The notes under the pieces are model-generated. The model made no database searches and was not told where the DNA came from. It saw only the letters and a program-made list of their open reading frames with translations. DNA of 43,780 nt from Eubacteriales bacterium (GTDB lineage Bacteria > Bacillota > Clostridia > Saccharofermentanales > Fastidiosipilaceae), in contig JAUNVS010000010.1 of NCBI GenBank assembly GCA_030537565.1, forward strand, positions 1 to 43,780. Direction: 5' to 3'. The position numbers and the translations under genes are program-made. Numbering within the stretch: the stretch's first letter is position 1; each line of letters starts with the position of its first letter. Positions 40,969 to 43,780 of the stretch are shown here, piece after piece.

Positions 40969-41892
40969 ATGAATTATTCTGGAATCTATCCCGCTTTTTA
41001 TGCCGCCTATGACAGTGAGGGTAAGATCAACCTCTCAGCGGCGAAATCGTATGCCAAAATCCTCGCCGATTGCGGCGTTCAGGGTCTCTACGTTGGGGGT
41101 TCATCGGGAGAATGCATTTACCAAAGTGTCGACGAACGCAAGCGCTACCTCGAAGGCGTCGTAGAAGCGGTTGGTGAGCGCCTCGAAATCATCGCCCATG
41201 TGGCCTGCAATAATACTGCCGACAGCGTCGAGCTCGCAAGTCACGCCTCGACATTGAATATAAAAGCCATCGCCGCGATTCCACCGATCTACTTTCATCT
41301 GTCGAACACCGCCATCGCCGCTTATTGGCGCGCCATCGCCGAAGCCGCCCCGAATCTGGACTTCATCATCTACAACATTCCTCAGCTTGCTGGGGTCAGC
41401 CTCAGTCCCGCCCTCCTCGAAACCATGCTCGAGGTTCCCTCTGTCATCGGCGTGAAAAATTCGTCGATGCCCGTTCTCGACATCACCGAATTCCTCGAAC
41501 TTGGGCGCAAACACCGCTCGGACTTTATCGTCTTCAACGGCCCGGATGAACAACTCGTCTCTGGTCTCGCTGCCGGAGCCGCTGCTGGGATCGGCGGAAC
41601 TTATGGCGCCTTTCCTGAACTCTATCTCGCCATCTTCGCAGCCTTCGAAGCGGGTGATCTCGAACGCGCTCGCCGACTTCAGCGGCACGCAAATGAATAC
41701 ATCCGTTTACTTTGCCACTATTCCGGCAACCTCTACGCGGTTGCCAAAGCCCTCGTCCGACATCGCTACGGTGTCGATCTCGGCTCGGTACGCGCCCCAC
41801 TCACTGCCCTAAGTCCCAGCGATGAATCGCGCCTGAACGAGCTCTTCACGCTCGTCGATGTCATCATTCAAGAGGAGGGCCTCGATGCATAA
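40969..41892 (+). CDS. nanA: N-acetylneuraminate lyase (DHDPS/NAL family)
   Basis: The 307-residue TIM-barrel aldolase has GGSSGE (43-48) for carboxylate binding, Tyr135 in IIYNIPQ and the Schiff-base lysine Lys163 in IGVKNSS. It splits N-acetylneuraminate into pyruvate and N-acetylmannosamine, the first step of sialic-acid catabolism. The next two genes encode the following enzymes, which settles the choice of NAL over dihydrodipicolinate synthase. The stop overlaps the nanE start by eight bases. Confidence 0.93.
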   Translation: MNYSGIYPAFYAAYDSEGKINLSAAKSYAKILADCGVQGLYVGGSSGECIYQSVDERKRYLEGVVEAVGERLEIIAHVACNNTADSVELASHASTLNIKAIAAIPPIYFHLSNTAIAAYWRAIAEAAPNLDFIIYNIPQLAGVSLSPALLETMLEVPSVIGVKNSSMPVLDITEFLELGRKHRSDFIVFNGPDEQLVSGLAAGAAAGIGGTYGAFPELYLAIFAAFEAGDLERARRLQRHANEYIRLLCHYSGNLYAVAKALVRHRYGVDLGSVRAPLTALSPSDESRLNELFTLVDVIIQEEGLDA

Positions 41893-42577
41893 GTCGGAAA
41901 TCTTAAGCGCTATTAAAGGTGGCCTCATCGTTTCCTGCCAAGCCCTCCCGGGTGAAGTCTTTTATTGCGAGGAAAAAAGCCTGATGCCCTATTTCGCCCG
42001 AGCCGCTGAACTCGGAGGGGCCTGCGGACTAAGAGCCAATTCCCTGCGTGACATCCAAGCCATCCGCGAAGTCTCGAAGCTTCCCCTGATCGGCATCATT
42101 AAACAAGACTACAGCGATTCACCGATCTACATCTCACCGACTCTTACGGAAATCAGTGTCCTCCACAACTTGGACTGTGAAATCATCGCCTTCGATGGAA
42201 CCCTTCGAAAACGTCCAGGAGGTGAAGAACTGGTCTCGTTTTTAAAACGCATTCGAGAGGCCTTCCCAGACCAGGTCTTCATGGCCGACTGTTCTGATTT
42301 CGAAGAGGCTCGAGTCTGTGCAGAGGCAGGGATCGACCTCATCGGGACAACCCTATCAGGCTATACCGACTATACAACTGATCGACAGGGCGTTCCCTAT
42401 GAATTAATCGAGCGCCTCGTCCATGAATTAGACGTTCCAATCATCGCCGAGGGCCATATCGACCGACCGGAGGCCCTCCGCCAGGTTCTCGAACTTGGAG
42501 CTCATGCAGCCGTCGTTGGTTCAGCGATCACCCGCCCCTTTGAAATCGTTAAATCCTACATCGCAGCGATTAAATAA
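41885..42577 (+). CDS. nanE: N-acetylmannosamine-6-phosphate 2-epimerase
   Basis: The 230-residue TIM-barrel enzyme has the typical NanE segments GACGLRANSLRDIQAI and PLIGIIKQDY (Lys73), and later IAEGHIDRPEAL. It converts ManNAc-6-phosphate to GlcNAc-6-phosphate. A longer frame begins at 41858, but GGAGGG six to seven bases before the ATG at 41885 and its overlap with nanA fix the start. It lies between nanA and nanK, as in other sialic-acid operons. Confidence 0.94.
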   Translation: MHKSEILSAIKGGLIVSCQALPGEVFYCEEKSLMPYFARAAELGGACGLRANSLRDIQAIREVSKLPLIGIIKQDYSDSPIYISPTLTEISVLHNLDCEIIAFDGTLRKRPGGEELVSFLKRIREAFPDQVFMADCSDFEEARVCAEAGIDLIGTTLSGYTDYTTDRQGVPYELIERLVHELDVPIIAEGHIDRPEALRQVLELGAHAAVVGSAITRPFEIVKSYIAAIK

Positions 42578-42601
42578 TCTGTAAATTTTGGAGCAAAAGT
42601 C

Positions 42602-43546
42602 ATGATGCAGGTCAAGTCAAAAAGCTCAAATATCCTCGCCCTCGATATTGGCGGTACTGCGTGTAAGTTCTGTATGGCCAAACGCAGCACGAACGGCGAA
42701 ATTACGCTCAGATCTCGCGCTGAACTCATCTTCGATAACTCTCCAGAAGCCCCTGGAATCTATACCCAGCTTCAAAATCGACTTCCAACAGTAATCGATG
42801 AAGTAGTCGATACCGTCGCAATCAGTGCAACTGGGCAGATCGATATCGATCGGGGTATCGTTGTCGGTACAGCAGGTCACTTAAAAGACTGGCAAAACAG
42901 TGATCTAAAGGCCCTCGTCCGACCCTACTGTCAAAATCCAGATGAGGCAGTAATCTCCGTGATCAATGATGTTAATGCAGCTGCCCTAGGCGAAGCCCGT
43001 CATGGCGCTGGACGCGGCATCAAACAGCTCCTGATGATCACCCTCGGGACGGGCGTTGGTGGCGGTCTCATCGTAGACGGCAAACTCCTCCTCGGCGCCC
43101 ACGGTCTGGCCGGGGAGCTCGGCCACGTCCCGATCTTCTCGCAAAACCCGAAGCGCTGTAGCTGCGGACTACTCGGCTGTATCGAAACCCGATGCTCGAC
43201 CCGTGCCCTTATCGCACGCAGTCAGGAGGCAGGCCATCCCTACCGCAATGGACGAGAGTTTATCACCGCACTTACGAGTGATTCTACGACTCAACTTACA
43301 GAAATCTGGGAGACTTGGATTGAGGACATTGCCTACGCACTCGCAGGCCTCTCCCACCTCCTAAATCCCGAACGGATCATCATCGGAGGTGGTATTAGTG
43401 AAGTTGGCCCCCTCCTCATCGATTCCCTCTGGGAGGCACTCGAAAAAAAGCTGATGCCTGCTTTTGCTCATGGATTAAGTCTACGCGCCGCAGAATTGGG
43501 CAACCTCGCTGGACTCTATGGAGCCATCGAAGCCCTATACAGCTAG
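42602..43546 (+). CDS. nanK: ROK-family kinase, probable N-acetylmannosamine kinase
   Basis: The 314-residue ROK kinase has the phosphate motif DIGGTACKF (15-23), catalytic Asp123 in INDVNAA, GTGVGGGLI, the ExGH motif GELGHV (Glu172, His175) and the zinc motif C-SC-G-LLGC (Cys186, Cys188, Cys193). Unlike ROK repressors it has no N-terminal helix-turn-helix. It would phosphorylate ManNAc between NanA and NanE; a glucokinase role is possible by family but not by context. It starts 24 bases after nanE and is followed by a terminator. Confidence 0.9.
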   Translation: MMQVKSKSSNILALDIGGTACKFCMAKRSTNGEITLRSRAELIFDNSPEAPGIYTQLQNRLPTVIDEVVDTVAISATGQIDIDRGIVVGTAGHLKDWQNSDLKALVRPYCQNPDEAVISVINDVNAAALGEARHGAGRGIKQLLMITLGTGVGGGLIVDGKLLLGAHGLAGELGHVPIFSQNPKRCSCGLLGCIETRCSTRALIARSQEAGHPYRNGREFITALTSDSTTQLTEIWETWIEDIAYALAGLSHLLNPERIIIGGGISEVGPLLIDSLWEALEKKLMPAFAHGLSLRAAELGNLAGLYGAIEALYS

Positions 43547-43579
43547 CTCTAAGCCCTACTTTCTTATACGCAGTTTTTA

Positions 43580-43606
43580 AGAGTCCATTGCTGGACTCTA
43601 TTTTAT
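43580..43606 (+). terminator. Terminator of the sialic-acid operon
   Basis: AGAGTCCA, loop TTGC and TGGACTCT form an 8-pair stem followed by ATTTTAT, 33 bases after the nanK stop. Confidence 0.8.
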
Positions 43607-43627
43607 CCCGAAACCATTACGACTGTC

Positions 43628-43667
43628 CGAAATTTCATTTGATAACTCCCGAGTAGTCCACTATATT
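43628..43667 (+). promoter_or_regulatory. Promoter of the truncated last gene with an RpiR-like operator
   Basis: TTGATA (43639-43644), a 17-base spacer and TATATT (43662-43667) make a near-consensus promoter. CGAAATTTCATTTG (43628-43641) overlaps its -35 and matches the operators at 37381-37418, except for one arm. This suggests that the same regulator controls the next gene. Confidence 0.55.
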
Positions 43668-43672
43668 ACTTT

Positions 43673-43724
43673 CGGGAAACAGATGCTTTCCCGTTATAAT
43701 CACAGTCGTTTCCCGAATTGGGAA
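43673..43724. promoter_or_regulatory. CGGGAAA/TTTCCCG inverted repeats and second -10
   Basis: CGGGAAA-N7-TTTCCCG (43673-43693) and TTCCC-GAATT-GGGAA (43710-43724) are two inverted repeats of a shared half-site. TATAAT (43695-43700) lies between them. They look like binding sites of a second regulator acting on the last gene. Confidence 0.45.
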
Positions 43725-43742
43725 TTAGAAGTTGAGGCACTT

Positions 43743-43780
43743 ATGTCTGGTATATCCCTAGTCATCTTGTTCATCGTCTT
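43743..43780 (+). CDS. N-terminus of a hydrophobic protein, cut by the window edge
   Basis: The frame starts with ATG after a GAGG ribosome site and reads MSGISLVILFIV before the window ends. The hydrophobic start suggests a membrane transporter, such as a GntP- or symporter-type protein linked to the sialic-acid genes. The family cannot be determined from 12 residues. Confidence 0.55.
   Translation, partial: MSGISLVILFIV

Noticed and set aside
40969..41892. Dihydrodipicolinate synthase instead of sialic-acid lyase
   Set aside because: The residues fit both members of the family, but nanE and nanK follow directly and no lysine-pathway genes are nearby.
1..43780. Mobile elements, prophage, tRNA or rRNA genes
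   Set aside because: No transposase, integrase, terminal repeats, cloverleaf or rRNA-like stretches were recognised by reading both strands.

Overview
This window reads as chromosomal DNA of a low-to-mid GC Gram-positive bacterium, most likely a mucosa- or gut-associated anaerobe of the Firmicutes (Clostridia-like). The pointers are strong AGGAGG-type ribosome sites, single-membrane export signals and lipoboxes, an RpiR-type sugar regulator, Ktr/Trk potassium uptake and short intrinsic terminators. No rRNA, tRNA, IS element, phage gene or CRISPR array was recognised. The species cannot be fixed from sequence reading alone. Both ends cut genes.

Layout. 1-76: start of a minus-strand gene. 359-3113 (+): potassium-uptake operon with two single-RCK subunits and a KtrB/TrkH-type membrane subunit. 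3181-8386 (-): anchored hypothetical, double-RCK TrkA, TrkH, an unknown 221-residue protein and an M29 aminopeptidase. The two potassium systems converge on a shared terminator. 8445-9731 (-): intracellular GH29 alpha-L-fucosidase. 9820-10964 (+): exported barnase-like RNase with an overlapping, C-terminally extended barstar. 11026-14288 (-): ABC ATPase plus a large FtsX-type permease. 14429-15571 (-): NAD(P)-dependent epimerase/reductase.

15846-25926 (-): the centrepiece, a ten-gene iron-uptake-type locus. In transcription order it holds FTR1 permease, P19/Tpd iron-binding protein, DUF2318 Cys-rich membrane protein, two FtsX/MacB permeases, an ATPase, an FMN-binding lipoprotein, DUF4418 membrane protein, a third FtsX permease and a second ATPase. 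The FTR1-P19-DUF2318-permease-ATPase core is a known type. The flavin lipoprotein, DUF4418 and second ABC module suggest added extracytoplasmic redox chemistry. Two tandem terminators separate FTR1-P19 from the rest.

26257-33520 (-): exported SGNH hydrolase with a C-terminal anchor, aldehyde dehydrogenase, membrane glycerophosphodiester phosphodiesterase, a GNAT-like/MGMT fusion and a pair of half-size chromate transporters. A terminator upstream of the chromate genes with no gene feeding it marks a candidate structured RNA (33681-33851). 34207-36228 (+): OmpR-type two-component system. 36243-37226 (-) and 37505-43546 (+): RpiR regulator divergent from a sialic-acid operon (CUT1 binding protein and permeases, NanA, NanE, NanK). 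GAAAT/ATTTC inverted repeats sit in the operon promoter and recur upstream of the truncated gene at 43743, outlining a probable regulon. Together with the fucosidase this suggests a host-glycan scavenger.
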